DNA of 64,000 nt from the IMG/VR virus record IMGVR_UViG_3300021962_007571, positions 1 through 64,000 of that record, one strand, 5' to 3'. This DNA comes from a virus. Position 1 is the stretch's first letter, and the number at the start of each line of letters is the position of its first letter. Of this stretch, positions 9,356 through 17,499 are shown piece by piece. The position numbers and the translations under genes were made by a program. The notes beneath the pieces were generated by a model, which saw only the letters and a list, made by a program, of their open reading frames with translations, was not told where the DNA came from and made no database searches.

Positions 9356-11344
9356 TTATCTTCCCGCTCTAATCGCAACGCTAGGTCGAGAACCACCTCT
9401 TATAGTGTTTCTGTCTTTTTCAGCTTTAGCAACCATATCGGCAATTTTGTCAGACACATTACTTGTTCTAAGTGCATCTAACACACTATTTTGTAAATCT
9501 TTAGGATTTACATTTATATTAACTGTAAGTTCACTGTTTGTAGGTGTTTGTTGTTGTGCAGCAGTATTAGGTGGTACACTTGTAGGTTGTTGTGTTCCAG
9601 GTAACGATAACGAAGTTCCAGGTGTTAACCTTGTTGGAGGAGTTAATGGTGCTGGTGTGGTAAATGTTGGGTTATTTTGTTGTTGATTTGTTTGAGTATT
9701 AATTCCTGTGGCAGTTGTTAACGTACCAATTTGATTCATCATTCTATCATATTGTTCAGGTGTTAAAAATTCTTTAGGGGCTTCTATTAATTTTTGTAAT
9801 GTTTCACCCATCCCTGTTTTAAATTCCTTAGCAATATCCGCAAATCCTTGTTCACTAGTCTTAGTCCCCTCAAAAATCGACTTTAGGTTTGAAGTTAAGA
9901 CACTTTCATATTGTCTAACATTTTCTCTTAAAGCGTCATTAGTTAAAACCCCCTGTTCATTTCTTTCTAAACCAAGTGGTTTATTAAAACTTTCAACAAC
10001 TTTACTTTGTTTCTCTTCCGCAACTTTTAAAGTTCTATCAATAGCATTTGACGCAGCAATTTGTTGTGGTACAACACCTTTTCTCGCTTTTAAAGCGTTA
10101 TCCATATTCCTTAAGTGACCATTCGCAATTTTTTGTAAATCGATAGCACTTTTGGCGGGCTCATTCATTTTTTCAATGTCCTTTCTGTTAGACTCAGTTA
10201 AGTCACTAACCGCCTTTGTAACAGACCTTGTCATTTCATTACCCTGTTCGTCTTTAACTGTTTCATCAAAAGTAACAACATAAGTACCACCACTTAGTTG
10301 TGCCATATTAGCCAACATTTGTTTGTCTTTTTCGTTAGCAAAATCAGTAGGGAATCTAATCTCTTTTAATTTTCTATCTAAATCACCCGCATTCATTGCC
10401 ATTTTAGCTAATTCATCAGGCATAAGTCCCATAACTTTAGCTAATTCTCTCATCTGTCCTTGGGCACCAGGTAAAATAGACATTTTTTGATTTTTCTCAT
10501 CAAAATAAACTAATGATTTGGTTGCCTCAATAATAGACTCTTGTAATTTAGCAGGGTCGTTTCTCGCCATATCCATTAATTTATATGGGTCAAGTAAAGA
10601 TTGTACCTGTACTCCTAATCTTTGGAATGACGCAGCAGTGTCAATAGCGGCTTCAGGGTCAAATAATTTGTCCGCAAAGGCCAATGTTTTTGACATATCA
10701 ATTCTTAACCCAGCGGCTTGTGCAGCCATTTTAGCCATACCCTCAACACCATTTTCAAAATTATAAAGGGCTAATTTGTCAATACTCTTACTTAATTGAG
10801 TGTAAGTTGCAGACGCACTAACACCGACTTCTCTAGCGGTATTTAATACTTTAGTCATTTCACCACCTATGTTATACAGACCATAACCTGCGTCAACAAA
10901 TTTTCGGGTCATTTCTTCAGCAGTTTGTGATGAAGTCTTGGTTCCATCACTAACTAATTCACCTACGGCAAATAACTCAGCGTACGCATCTTTTGATAAA
11001 ATAACTTGGGTATCTAAAGCGGAAACAACACCTTTTTGGATGTCTAAAACATTCTGAATCCCCCCTCCAAGTTCTGTAACACTTGGAATAGCTCCTGCTA
11101 TCGCTTCTTTAATTGATTGGGATAAGTCTCTTGTACCACCAAAAGTAGTTGCTAAACGACCTACTTGGTCTTCCATTTTTTCAAATGTGGATAATACCGA
11201 CTCTAAACTAGTTTTTGATATTAATATATTTGAATTAAAAACACCTAAAACATCTACCGCTCCAGCAAGTGTTTCCCCTAACTTGAACGAGTCTTTGGTG
11301 GTTTTACCTGCGTCATCTGCAGGTGGTGTTTGTTGAAATAGCAT
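9356..11344 (-). CDS. Tail tape measure protein
   Basis: A 662-residue, Ala/Met/Lys-rich protein with long predicted helices and no Cys-rich or enzymatic motifs. Residues 1-420 are helical with repeated amphipathic segments (for example EGMAKMAAQAAGLRIDMSKT and LAKMAMNAGDLDRKLKEI). Residues from about 560 are a Thr/Pro/Gln-rich linker, followed by a short C-terminal helix pair ending SVAIRAGR. Its place after tube and chaperone genes and before the baseplate genes is the standard tape measure position. It is short for a myovirus tape measure, so the tail may be short or part of the ruler function may sit elsewhere. The 35-base gap to the chaperone frameshift ORF carries a TATTTAT motif. Confidence 0.65.
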   Translation of the reverse strand: MLFQQTPPADDAGKTTKDSFKLGETLAGAVDVLGVFNSNILISKTSLESVLSTFEKMEDQVGRLATTFGGTRDLSQSIKEAIAGAIPSVTELGGGIQNVLDIQKGVVSALDTQVILSKDAYAELFAVGELVSDGTKTSSQTAEEMTRKFVDAGYGLYNIGGEMTKVLNTAREVGVSASATYTQLSKSIDKLALYNFENGVEGMAKMAAQAAGLRIDMSKTLAFADKLFDPEAAIDTAASFQRLGVQVQSLLDPYKLMDMARNDPAKLQESIIEATKSLVYFDEKNQKMSILPGAQGQMRELAKVMGLMPDELAKMAMNAGDLDRKLKEIRFPTDFANEKDKQMLANMAQLSGGTYVVTFDETVKDEQGNEMTRSVTKAVSDLTESNRKDIEKMNEPAKSAIDLQKIANGHLRNMDNALKARKGVVPQQIAASNAIDRTLKVAEEKQSKVVESFNKPLGLERNEQGVLTNDALRENVRQYESVLTSNLKSIFEGTKTSEQGFADIAKEFKTGMGETLQKLIEAPKEFLTPEQYDRMMNQIGTLTTATGINTQTNQQQNNPTFTTPAPLTPPTRLTPGTSLSLPGTQQPTSVPPNTAAQQQTPTNSELTVNINVNPKDLQNSVLDALRTSNVSDKIADMVAKAEKDRNTIRGGSRPSVAIRAGR

Positions 11345-11363
11345 AGTGTTGTTTTATTTATTA

Positions 11364-11372
11364 TATAAATAC
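11364..11372 (-). promoter_or_regulatory. TATTTAT motif upstream of the tape measure gene
   Basis: GTATTTATA on the minus strand, 19 bases before the ATG at 11344, just after the frameshift ORF stop. It shares orientation with the motifs before tube, sheath and other virion genes. Candidate late promoter element, inferred. Confidence 0.4.
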
Positions 11373-11379
11373 CAACACA

Positions 11380-11538
11380 TTAGTTTTCATCAGGATTTTT
11401 TTCCTTAACTAGTTGGTCAATGATATATCTTCTTAGGTAGATTGGCATATTCATAAAATCTGTATAAGAAACATTTAAGTGTCTTGTACAGATAAAATAT
11501 TCCCAAGATTGTACTTCTCGGTAATTAGAAGAAAGGCC
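11380..11538 (-). CDS. Frameshift extension of the tail assembly chaperone (gpT/gp51-like)
   Basis: A 52-codon open frame in +1 relative to the chaperone gene, with no in-frame ATG near its beginning. A TAA in this frame lies shortly upstream of the overlap. It continues past the chaperone stop and ends at 11380. If the ribosome slips at the TTT-TTT-CGG site (11537-11545), it would add 52 residues after residue 247, giving a fusion of about 299 residues. The peptide is well folded in character, with a helix starting DFMNMPIYLRRYIIDQL that resembles the C-terminal helices of gpT-type tail chaperones. It lies immediately before the tape measure gene, where lambda G/GT and P2 E/E' frameshift pairs also lie. 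It is too short for standard gene calling. Confidence 0.55.
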   Translation of the reverse strand, partial: GLSSNYREVQSWEYFICTRHLNVSYTDFMNMPIYLRRYIIDQLVKEKNPDEN

Positions 11539-12280
11539 GAAAAAACTCCACCCCAAAGCTTACACCAATGGTGAGCTCTTTTCCTGACGGGGCGAATATT
11601 TTTTTTGTTAAGTCTAACGAAGGTTCATTTTCTTCAATAAATCTTCTTATATATTTTGCATCTGCGATTGGTAACGATTCTACTACTTGTACAATATGTC
11701 CCGAATCTCTATTCCCATCAACCTCAACAACCATTTTATTTAACTTCCAAGTTTGTTTTGGCGCAACTCTACCTGCAGGATATGATTCAGCCATTTTGTC
11801 TAATTCATTTAATTCACCGTAAGATAAAGGTTTTAGTTTAACACTTAAGTTAGATTTTGGTAATATTGTTGTAAATGTACCGTCTTCATTTGGTTGAACA
11901 TCCGTTTTTCTAATAAACAATTCTTCTAAACTAATTGTGGATTCAAACGGTTTACCAGTTTCAGGGTCATTTATAGTTAATGTGTATTCAGTGCCAAATG
12001 CGGTATTTCTTAAAAAAATTAATATCGCTTGAATGTCACCTTGTAGTAATTCATCAGGTCTAATATCAGGTTCGTAAATTTTACTTCTCAATAAAGACAT
12101 AATAATACCATCTTTAGGCATATCAGAACCTGCCAATAGTAAATTTTCGTCAGCGGCGGTTAAATAACCAACCTTAATTGATTTTTTCTTTGATTTGTAA
12201 AATAATCCACCTGAAGGTAATTTTACCACATCGTGTGGTAAACTAAAATTTTGTTGAGCGTATTGTTGTGTTGTATCCAT
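11525..12280 (-). CDS. Tail/baseplate assembly chaperone, T4 gp26-like
   Basis: This 251-residue protein resembles the T4 baseplate (gp26-type) chaperone family. An N-terminal LPSGGLFY motif is followed by a mixed region with LTAADENLLLAG, RPDELLQGDIQAILIFLR and AFGTEYTLTI, the order seen in that family and in related tail assembly chaperones. These proteins coat or guide the tape measure and hub during tail assembly and are absent from the mature virion. The gene sits between tube and tape measure. Its last codons read GAG TTT TTT CGG CCT TTC TTC TAA and overlap a +1 frame ORF, suggesting a programmed frameshift to a longer product. A transcription terminator lies just upstream, which would keep its expression below that of the tube gene. 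Confidence 0.65.
   Translation of the reverse strand: MDTTQQYAQQNFSLPHDVVKLPSGGLFYKSKKKSIKVGYLTAADENLLLAGSDMPKDGIIMSLLRSKIYEPDIRPDELLQGDIQAILIFLRNTAFGTEYTLTINDPETGKPFESTISLEELFIRKTDVQPNEDGTFTTILPKSNLSVKLKPLSYGELNELDKMAESYPAGRVAPKQTWKLNKMVVEVDGNRDSGHIVQVVESLPIADAKYIRRFIEENEPSLDLTKKIFAPSGKELTIGVSFGVEFFRPFF
11537..11545 (-). other. Candidate +1 ribosomal frameshift site
   Basis: The minus strand reads TTTTTTCGG, in frame as TTT TTT CGG. A tRNA-Phe on the second TTT can slide forward to TTC, which suits its GAA anticodon better, while the next codon, CGG, appears rare in this AT-rich genome. That is the usual logic of +1 slippage. Sliding joins the chaperone frame to the 52-codon downstream ORF. 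Not experimentally shown. Confidence 0.5.
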
Positions 12281-12283
12281 AAT

Positions 12284-12324
12284 AAAAAAATAACCGTAGA
12301 GAGTTTATAGAGTCCCTACGGTTA
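12284..12324 (-). terminator. Rho-independent terminator after the tail tube gene
   Basis: On the minus strand a 9-bp perfect stem, TAACCGTAG paired with CTACGGTTA, encloses a 16-base loop and is followed by a run of seven T. It lies between the tube stop (12358) and the chaperone start (12280), so it should attenuate readthrough from the abundant tube transcript into the chaperone gene. Confidence 0.75.
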
Positions 12325-12357
12325 AATATAATTAAAGTGTTTTTTTTATCAATAGTA

Positions 12358-12846
12358 TTAGTATACCAAGATACATCTGTCCATACGAAGTTGTGCGGTA
12401 ATTTGAGCGATACCATCATTAGAATAAGCTAACTCTCCAAAACTCACGTCAGTTAAGAAAGTACCTTCTAAAATCCATTTCTCAACAACTACTCCTGTTG
12501 GGTCTAACATTTCAAGGTCAACATTTTTCTTGTAACCTGCAGCATAACCCATACGACCTGTAACTGATTCTGCGTGTAGACGAACCCATTCCATAAGAGC
12601 CTGAGCAGCTGAAGGTCCAATAGGGTCTCTAAATTTAACACTAATTGGGTCCCAAGTAAATCTACCTGCAACATATGTTGACGTATTTAAGAATTGAATT
12701 TCAGTAGAATTAATTTTAATGTGTGGTCTAGAAGTTGATTCTACGAACCATTCGTTAATACCTAATGTAGATGGAAACCTAAGAATGAATCGGTTCATTC
12801 TTTTTGGTTCATACGGTATCGGCATTTTCATCAATAAATCAGCCAT
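12358..12846 (-). CDS. Tail tube protein, T4 gp19-like
   Basis: A 162-residue protein of the expected length for gp19-type tubes (T4: 163). It starts MADLLMKMPIPYEPKRMNRF and has the family pattern of an N-terminal FILRFPSTLG strand, a central FTWDPISVKFRDP region and a C-terminal GELAYSNDGIAQITAQLRMD strand. It forms the inner tube through which DNA and injected proteins pass. It is followed by a strong terminator and preceded by a 150-base AT-rich leader with a TATTTAT motif at 12884. The separation of tube from sheath by a HAD phosphatase gene is unusual, because gp18 and gp19 are normally adjacent. Confidence 0.85.
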   Translation of the reverse strand: MADLLMKMPIPYEPKRMNRFILRFPSTLGINEWFVESTSRPHIKINSTEIQFLNTSTYVAGRFTWDPISVKFRDPIGPSAAQALMEWVRLHAESVTGRMGYAAGYKKNVDLEMLDPTGVVVEKWILEGTFLTDVSFGELAYSNDGIAQITAQLRMDRCILVY

Positions 12847-12883
12847 AATATTTTCTTTTTAAATTTTTTTTTATTTTATATTA

Positions 12884-12892
12884 TATAAATAC
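12884..12892 (-). promoter_or_regulatory. TATTTAT motif upstream of the tail tube gene
   Basis: GTATTTATA on the minus strand, 37 bases before the tube ATG, in the 150-base non-coding stretch 12847-12996. That stretch is otherwise plain AT-rich sequence in which I see no gene. Candidate late promoter element. Confidence 0.45.
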
Positions 12893-12996
12893 TCCAAACT
12901 TCAAAATTCTTGTATTTACTTTTTGTTTTTTATTTTTTACTCTTATACTAGAATTACTTATAACTAGTTAATTATTATAAATTATTTAATTTCTTA

Positions 12997-13812
12997 TTAA
13001 TATTTAATTTTTTTGCCTCCAGATGTAGAATATGTTTGAATAATGTTATCTGGGTCACCCTCAAAATGTTTCTTAATCGCTTCTACATTTCTAACATCAT
13101 CATCTGAAAAACCTATTGTTGGTAAAAAGAAATTCTTCACGTTATTTTTAAGGTACGCCTTTTTGTTTAACTCGTGAGAAAGTCCTTTAATATAGTTCAT
13201 AAACTCTTTTAACGCTTTTACTTTCTCCTCTTCAGGATTTGCTTCCGCACCTGTTCCAAACGATACAGGATAAAATCTACATAAATCAAGATATGTCTTA
13301 ATTAAGTCCATATCATTTAAATCCTCTTCATCTGCAAAATTTCTGAATTTTTTTAAATTTTTAACAAGTTCTTTTTTGTCTATTCCGTTGAAACCTGAAA
13401 TAATATAGTTATAAACTCCTTCTTTTAAAGTGTTTGGGTTGTGACCCCTCGCAGTTATTATCGAAAAAATCGAACCGTTATTAATTGCCTCCACAAAATC
13501 ATCCCAAGCGGGACCTGTTTTAGCTAACATAGCATCAACTAAAAATGATTTATCACCTTCAGTTCTAAAATTTCTAAATGGATTTTCCGCAAAACCCACA
13601 ATAGTTTTACCATCATACTCAAACTCTTCTTTACCAATTTGAGTTCTATATTGTGCAAAATCCTCAGTGGTCATCCCAACTTCATCACCGTTACTATCCT
13701 TTAACATAATTCTAGTCGGCATTGTTACGATGTTATCGTCCCAATCAAAAGCATAGTACTTTAAATCTGGTGTTCCTTCTTGAGTAAATCCTTCGTTTAT
13801 TATTCTTTTCAT
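12997..13812 (-). CDS. HAD-superfamily phosphatase with capsid-targeting-like N-terminus
   Basis: A 271-residue protein with the HAD catalytic signature. Motif I is DWDDN at residues 23-27 (nucleophile Asp23, acid/base Asp25), motif II is the SIITARGHN segment near residue 118, and an acidic motif GFSDDDVRNV near residue 233 would bind Mg2+. The substrate is unknown; phosphatases of nucleotides, polynucleotide 3' ends or sugars all fit. The first residues, MKRIINEGFTQEG, look like a T4 capsid-targeting sequence with an I-x-E/G cleavage site, so the enzyme may be packaged. It lies between the sheath and tube genes and is co-directional with them. All key HAD residues appear intact. Confidence 0.7.
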   Translation of the reverse strand: MKRIINEGFTQEGTPDLKYYAFDWDDNIVTMPTRIMLKDSNGDEVGMTTEDFAQYRTQIGKEEFEYDGKTIVGFAENPFRNFRTEGDKSFLVDAMLAKTGPAWDDFVEAINNGSIFSIITARGHNPNTLKEGVYNYIISGFNGIDKKELVKNLKKFRNFADEEDLNDMDLIKTYLDLCRFYPVSFGTGAEANPEEEKVKALKEFMNYIKGLSHELNKKAYLKNNVKNFFLPTIGFSDDDVRNVEAIKKHFEGDPDNIIQTYSTSGGKKIKY

Positions 13813-13832
13813 ATTTTAATTTAAAGGCTAAA

Positions 13833-13852
13833 GGTGGGGATTACTCCCCACC
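13833..13852 (-). terminator. Terminator hairpin after the sheath gene
   Basis: A perfect 8-bp GC-rich stem, GGTGGGGA with TCCCCACC and a 4-base loop, lies 11 bases after the sheath stop. The T tract that follows on the minus strand is short (TTTAGCC), so termination may be partial and allow readthrough to the HAD gene. Confidence 0.6.
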
Positions 13853-13863
13853 ATTTATAAGTA

Positions 13864-16800
13864 TTAGATATTGTCAAATGACGCACCTGTTGGTGTAATC
13901 AAGAACTCAATATCGATGAATTCTAATGCTTTAGTTGGTTTGATATAAATCTTACCTACTAATTGGTTTTTATCTAAATCTTCAGTTGAAGACGAAACTG
14001 TTACACGGAAATCGTATAAACCTCTGTCTCTTCTGATTGCATCTAAGATAGGGTTAACTGAATCTAAGAAGTCTTGTCTTACTTTCTCGTCATTTTGTTC
14101 AAATAACAATCTTACTGCTACTGCTGAAATTAATTTACGAGCTTGTAACAATAATCTTCTTACGTTGATTCTGTCAAGTGCAGATTCTCTAACTTGTAAA
14201 GTTTTGTTACCCCAAATTACAGTTCCCACATCTGAGAAGGTTGCAATTGGGTTAATTCTACCAACATAAAGAGTATCTCTATCTTCTTGAGTCAGTTTAC
14301 GTCTCGCTTTGATTGCGTTTACTAAACCTCTTGTGTAACCCGCTGATGCGAACCAAGGGAATGCGATATTATCTGTTAACGCTAAGTTTCTTGTCACTTC
14401 AGCAGTTGCTGGAATGTAAATCTGAGTGTTATTAACAGTATCACGAGTTAATACCCAAGGGTAGTAAGTTGCGGTGTAGTTAGAGTCAATACCTGTTTGT
14501 TCCAAGTTATCAACCGCTTCAGTTGGGTAGATGAAATCTTCTTGGTTTGTAGTTGTAGGTACAAACATATTAAAGTCAGGTGTTGTACAAACGTATAACG
14601 AGTCTGCTCTATCATTTTCAACCATATCAACCGCCGCTTCAATTAAGTTACTATTGTTAACATAATCAATACCTGGTGTTACAAACACGTTGATGTTTAC
14701 CGCCTCAGGGTTAGAGAATGTTTTTTGACCTAATAGATATGCGTAGTAGTCAGTGTTTGCCCAATCATTTGAATCATCACCTACAGTTATTCTTGAGAAT
14801 AAACCATTACCTGTTGCATTTGTGTATCTATCGTCAGCACAAGCTCCTGCCAAGTAACCTGATTGACCTAACACGAATCTGTCTCCGTTTGTTCTATATT
14901 CTCTATAGATATCCCAACCATCGAAACCTCCAGCCACAAATAATGTGTATTTTCTAGAGTATAGTCTATAGTATGGACTATCTGTATTTGTAGGTTCGCT
15001 ACTGAATGGTGCCGAACCAACCGCAAATGCAGTTTGACCTGAAGTCGTATATCCATCAGGAATTGTTACTACAGTTGCTCCTGAATCCATATGGAAACCT
15101 TTAGTTATATATGGCCAACTTTGTAAAGCTGGTGAACACATAGTACCTAAATTTTGTTTACCAACATATTGGAAGAAATCTAAGTCATATCCAATTGATG
15201 TAGATAAACCTAAATAAGTACGTCTAACGTTATCTCCTGAAGAAACTGCAGGGTCATCATTACCTGTTGAATATCCAAATGGCGGGTTATAAACCACCTC
15301 GCCAGGGAAATCATATTTAGTTTTGTAGATTGGGAATGGAGAAGTAACACCATCGTATAATCTAAAGTTATATCCTTCATAACCACAAGGTAGTGAATCT
15401 ACAGGTGCATCTTCATTAATCTCAACCATTATAAATTTAGAGTTTAACGCAAATTCACCATCTTGGGAACCAATCTTTTTAGCTACGAAATTGTTTTGAC
15501 CTGGGTCCATAGAACAGTTTGTAAACTTTTCAAGTACTACAGGTGCATCATCAGTATCGTAAAAATCACGAACAATAACATCGAATGTTGAATTGTTAAA
15601 TGAAATATTTGCTATTGATATTTTTAATTGGTCGTTAGCACTGTTACCGTCAGCAATTGATATAAATTTAAATAATTTATAAACTTGACTACCTCTTAAT
15701 TCAGAAACTAACCAAGGAGATTCAGGTGTTTGGTATTTTTCAACATAAAATGCGATGTTATCCAATTCCTCACTTCTTGCAGAATTTAATGCTACTAAAG
15801 ATTGTCTTAAACCTCTAATGTAACCTTTTTTATAAGCCCAATTTAATAAACTTGAGAATCTTTCTTCTAAAAATAATGGAACCTCTGTTCTTGGTTTAGA
15901 GAAGTTACCTAATCCAAATACTTTAGATACATAAGTTGAGTCTGAACTTTGTAATGAAGTTTTGAACACATATGTTTTTCCATCATCATTAGTTACATTA
16001 ACCGCAAATGGTGCAAAAGGATTTTTAGTAACCGCACTATAACTACCACTGAAATCTAAAGTAACCGCACTTAATTGACTAACTTCATAATCAGGTCCTT
16101 TTTGAGTTGAATTATAATTAGATAAACCTCTAGAACGTAAAGTTGCAACTACTAAATTGTTGTAGTTACTATAAGAAGTACCTGTGTAGTAATATAACTT
16201 ACCGTGTACAGTTCCTGAGAAACAATCTGGGATTGTTGTAGTTGTTGTACTTACAGGAATTGTTGTAGTAGTTGTGTTACAAGGATTTTGAGTTGTACTT
16301 GTTGTTGTTATTGGTGCTGAAGTTGTTGTAGTAGTTGTTGTTTTTGGTAACAATGTTAAATCTGTTACAACAGTCCAAAAAGAATAACCTGAATAACTGT
16401 TTCCTGAATAGTTATTAAATAACGCGTAATACCAAGGGTCATTGTATGAAGATGTATAATCTGTCTGTGCAGAATCTACACTTGGTACACCAAATACGTT
16501 GTTAGTGTTTGCCGAGAAAACAGGGTTTAAGATATCATAATCATAACTTGGAATTGTACCCCAATAATTGATTGAAGACGCACTTAAACTTGGTTGTGCA
16601 AATATACCTAATAATTGGTCTTTAATGTCTTGAGACAATGAAGATGTTCCTCCATCAAATTGAGTATATTCATTTGTTAATATATTTTGTATTTCTTCAG
16701 GGAAATTAGTTAAGAAAGTTATTGAACCATCTTGGTTTGAACAACCAGTAAATGTAACATCGAAACTAACAGTCTGTGCAGTACAATTAATATCACAAGT

Positions 16801-17208
16801 GTTTGCGGTATAGTTTGGAGTTCCGCTACAAATTTCATCAAAATGAACCGTAGTTGGGTCAACGTTGGCAATTGTTTGAATTGACCAAGATGGACCCGCA
16901 TCATATCCTGATAAACCTAATACTCTTGTTACAAACAATTGATTTGATTGTTGAAGGTATGATTTTGCAATATACGATGCCTCGTATTTTGGAATTTGTG
17001 TGTTTATAAATTTCTCAGGGTTAGTTCCCCCAAAATAAGCTTGGAACTCGTCATAGTTCGTAATAAAGATAGGTTCAAATGCAGGACCTCTTAAAGTCTC
17101 ACCTACAATACCTAAAGTTGTTACCCCAACACTCTGAGCTACAAAGCTTAAGTCTCTTTCAGAAGTGTACACACCTGGTGACACGAATACTTTACTGTTT
17201 GTTGCCAT
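13864..17208 (-). CDS. Tail sheath protein, T4 gp18-like, with mucin-like insertion
   Basis: A 1114-residue protein, much longer than T4 gp18 (659). The N-terminus (VFVSPGVYTSERDLSFVAQS) and the C-terminal core (YVGRINPIATFSDVGTVIWGN, then the RRLLLQARKLI helix and a closing DLDKNQLVGKIYI region) are typical of contractile sheaths. The sheath contracts around the tube to drive penetration. Extra mass comes from large central insertions likely to form surface domains. One contains a Thr-rich stretch at about residues 286-327 with runs of five to seven Thr separated by Cys-containing links. The gene has its own leader with a TATTTAT motif and a hairpin terminator. The Thr runs could be glycosylated, which is inference. 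Confidence 0.9.
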   Translation of the reverse strand: MATNSKVFVSPGVYTSERDLSFVAQSVGVTTLGIVGETLRGPAFEPIFITNYDEFQAYFGGTNPEKFINTQIPKYEASYIAKSYLQQSNQLFVTRVLGLSGYDAGPSWSIQTIANVDPTTVHFDEICSGTPNYTANTCDINCTAQTVSFDVTFTGCSNQDGSITFLTNFPEEIQNILTNEYTQFDGGTSSLSQDIKDQLLGIFAQPSLSASSINYWGTIPSYDYDILNPVFSANTNNVFGVPSVDSAQTDYTSSYNDPWYYALFNNYSGNSYSGYSFWTVVTDLTLLPKTTTTTTTSAPITTTSTTQNPCNTTTTTIPVSTTTTTIPDCFSGTVHGKLYYYTGTSYSNYNNLVVATLRSRGLSNYNSTQKGPDYEVSQLSAVTLDFSGSYSAVTKNPFAPFAVNVTNDDGKTYVFKTSLQSSDSTYVSKVFGLGNFSKPRTEVPLFLEERFSSLLNWAYKKGYIRGLRQSLVALNSARSEELDNIAFYVEKYQTPESPWLVSELRGSQVYKLFKFISIADGNSANDQLKISIANISFNNSTFDVIVRDFYDTDDAPVVLEKFTNCSMDPGQNNFVAKKIGSQDGEFALNSKFIMVEINEDAPVDSLPCGYEGYNFRLYDGVTSPFPIYKTKYDFPGEVVYNPPFGYSTGNDDPAVSSGDNVRRTYLGLSTSIGYDLDFFQYVGKQNLGTMCSPALQSWPYITKGFHMDSGATVVTIPDGYTTSGQTAFAVGSAPFSSEPTNTDSPYYRLYSRKYTLFVAGGFDGWDIYREYRTNGDRFVLGQSGYLAGACADDRYTNATGNGLFSRITVGDDSNDWANTDYYAYLLGQKTFSNPEAVNINVFVTPGIDYVNNSNLIEAAVDMVENDRADSLYVCTTPDFNMFVPTTTNQEDFIYPTEAVDNLEQTGIDSNYTATYYPWVLTRDTVNNTQIYIPATAEVTRNLALTDNIAFPWFASAGYTRGLVNAIKARRKLTQEDRDTLYVGRINPIATFSDVGTVIWGNKTLQVRESALDRINVRRLLLQARKLISAVAVRLLFEQNDEKVRQDFLDSVNPILDAIRRDRGLYDFRVTVSSSTEDLDKNQLVGKIYIKPTKALEFIDIEFLITPTGASFDNI

Positions 17209-17241
17209 TATTTTTTAAATTTCTGTTCAGTTTTATTTATT

Positions 17242-17250
17242 CATAAATAT
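17242..17250 (-). promoter_or_regulatory. TATTTAT motif upstream of the sheath gene
   Basis: ATATTTATG on the minus strand, 33 bases before the sheath ATG, in the divergent region shared with the small plus-strand regulator gene. Candidate late promoter element. Confidence 0.45.
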
Positions 17251-17272
17251 TCGTTTTTAGATGAAAAAACTT

Positions 17273-17280
17273 TACTTTTG
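17273..17280 (+). promoter_or_regulatory. Host-like (Bacteroidota) -7 promoter box
   Basis: TACTTTTG matches the TAnnTTTG consensus of the Bacteroidota primary sigma factor. No clear TTTG -33 element is visible. It would start a transcript near 17286 reading into a hairpin and then the ribbon-helix-helix gene. Confidence 0.45.
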
Positions 17281-17298
17281 AAAACATATTTATATTCT

Positions 17299-17322
17299 GG
17301 CAGACTTTTTTCTGCCTTTTTT
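17299..17322 (+). terminator. Terminator-like hairpin in the leader of the RHH gene
   Basis: GGCAGA and TCTGCC form a perfect 6-bp stem with a 6-base loop, followed by six T. It sits between a TAnnTTTG box and the start codon at 17335, so it would end most transcripts after about 35 bases unless bypassed. It may be an attenuator. It has no T tract on the minus strand, so it does not serve the sheath operon. Confidence 0.6.
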
Positions 17323-17334
17323 CTACTTATTAAT

Positions 17335-17499
17335 ATGAAAGAGCCAATCAAAAAGATTAAAAATCTTAAAATTTCGGTGGAATCACACGATATCCTAAAA
17401 AGGTACTGTGATAAGAGAGGTATTAAAATTTATAAGTTTATTGAGAACTTAATAATCGAAACTTGTAAAGAAAAGAAGGATATCTACGGAGAAAGTTAA
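17335..17499 (+). CDS. Small ribbon-helix-helix-type DNA-binding protein
   Basis: A 54-residue protein. I chose the ATG at 17335 rather than an upstream start because the upstream segment lies in the terminator hairpin. Residues 8-14 (NLKISVE) can form the ribbon strand, and SHDILKRYCDKRGIKIYKFI plus the following residues form two helices, the pattern of Arc/MetJ/CopG-like repressors. Such proteins bind DNA as dimers. It is the only plus-strand gene inside the minus-strand tail block and has a host-like promoter, which suggests early expression and a regulatory role. The fold call is from the pattern only. Confidence 0.5.
   Translation: MKEPIKKIKNLKISVESHDILKRYCDKRGIKIYKFIENLIIETCKEKKDIYGES

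Noticed and set aside
9291-9686. A 131-codon plus-strand frame with hydrophobic stretches
   Set aside because: It lies opposite the ends of two real minus-strand genes and its hydrophobicity comes from complement of Thr/Gln-rich codons.
17278-17334. Longer version of the ribbon-helix-helix gene from 17278
   Set aside because: The added segment is the terminator hairpin translated; the ATG at 17335 begins the conserved-looking part.
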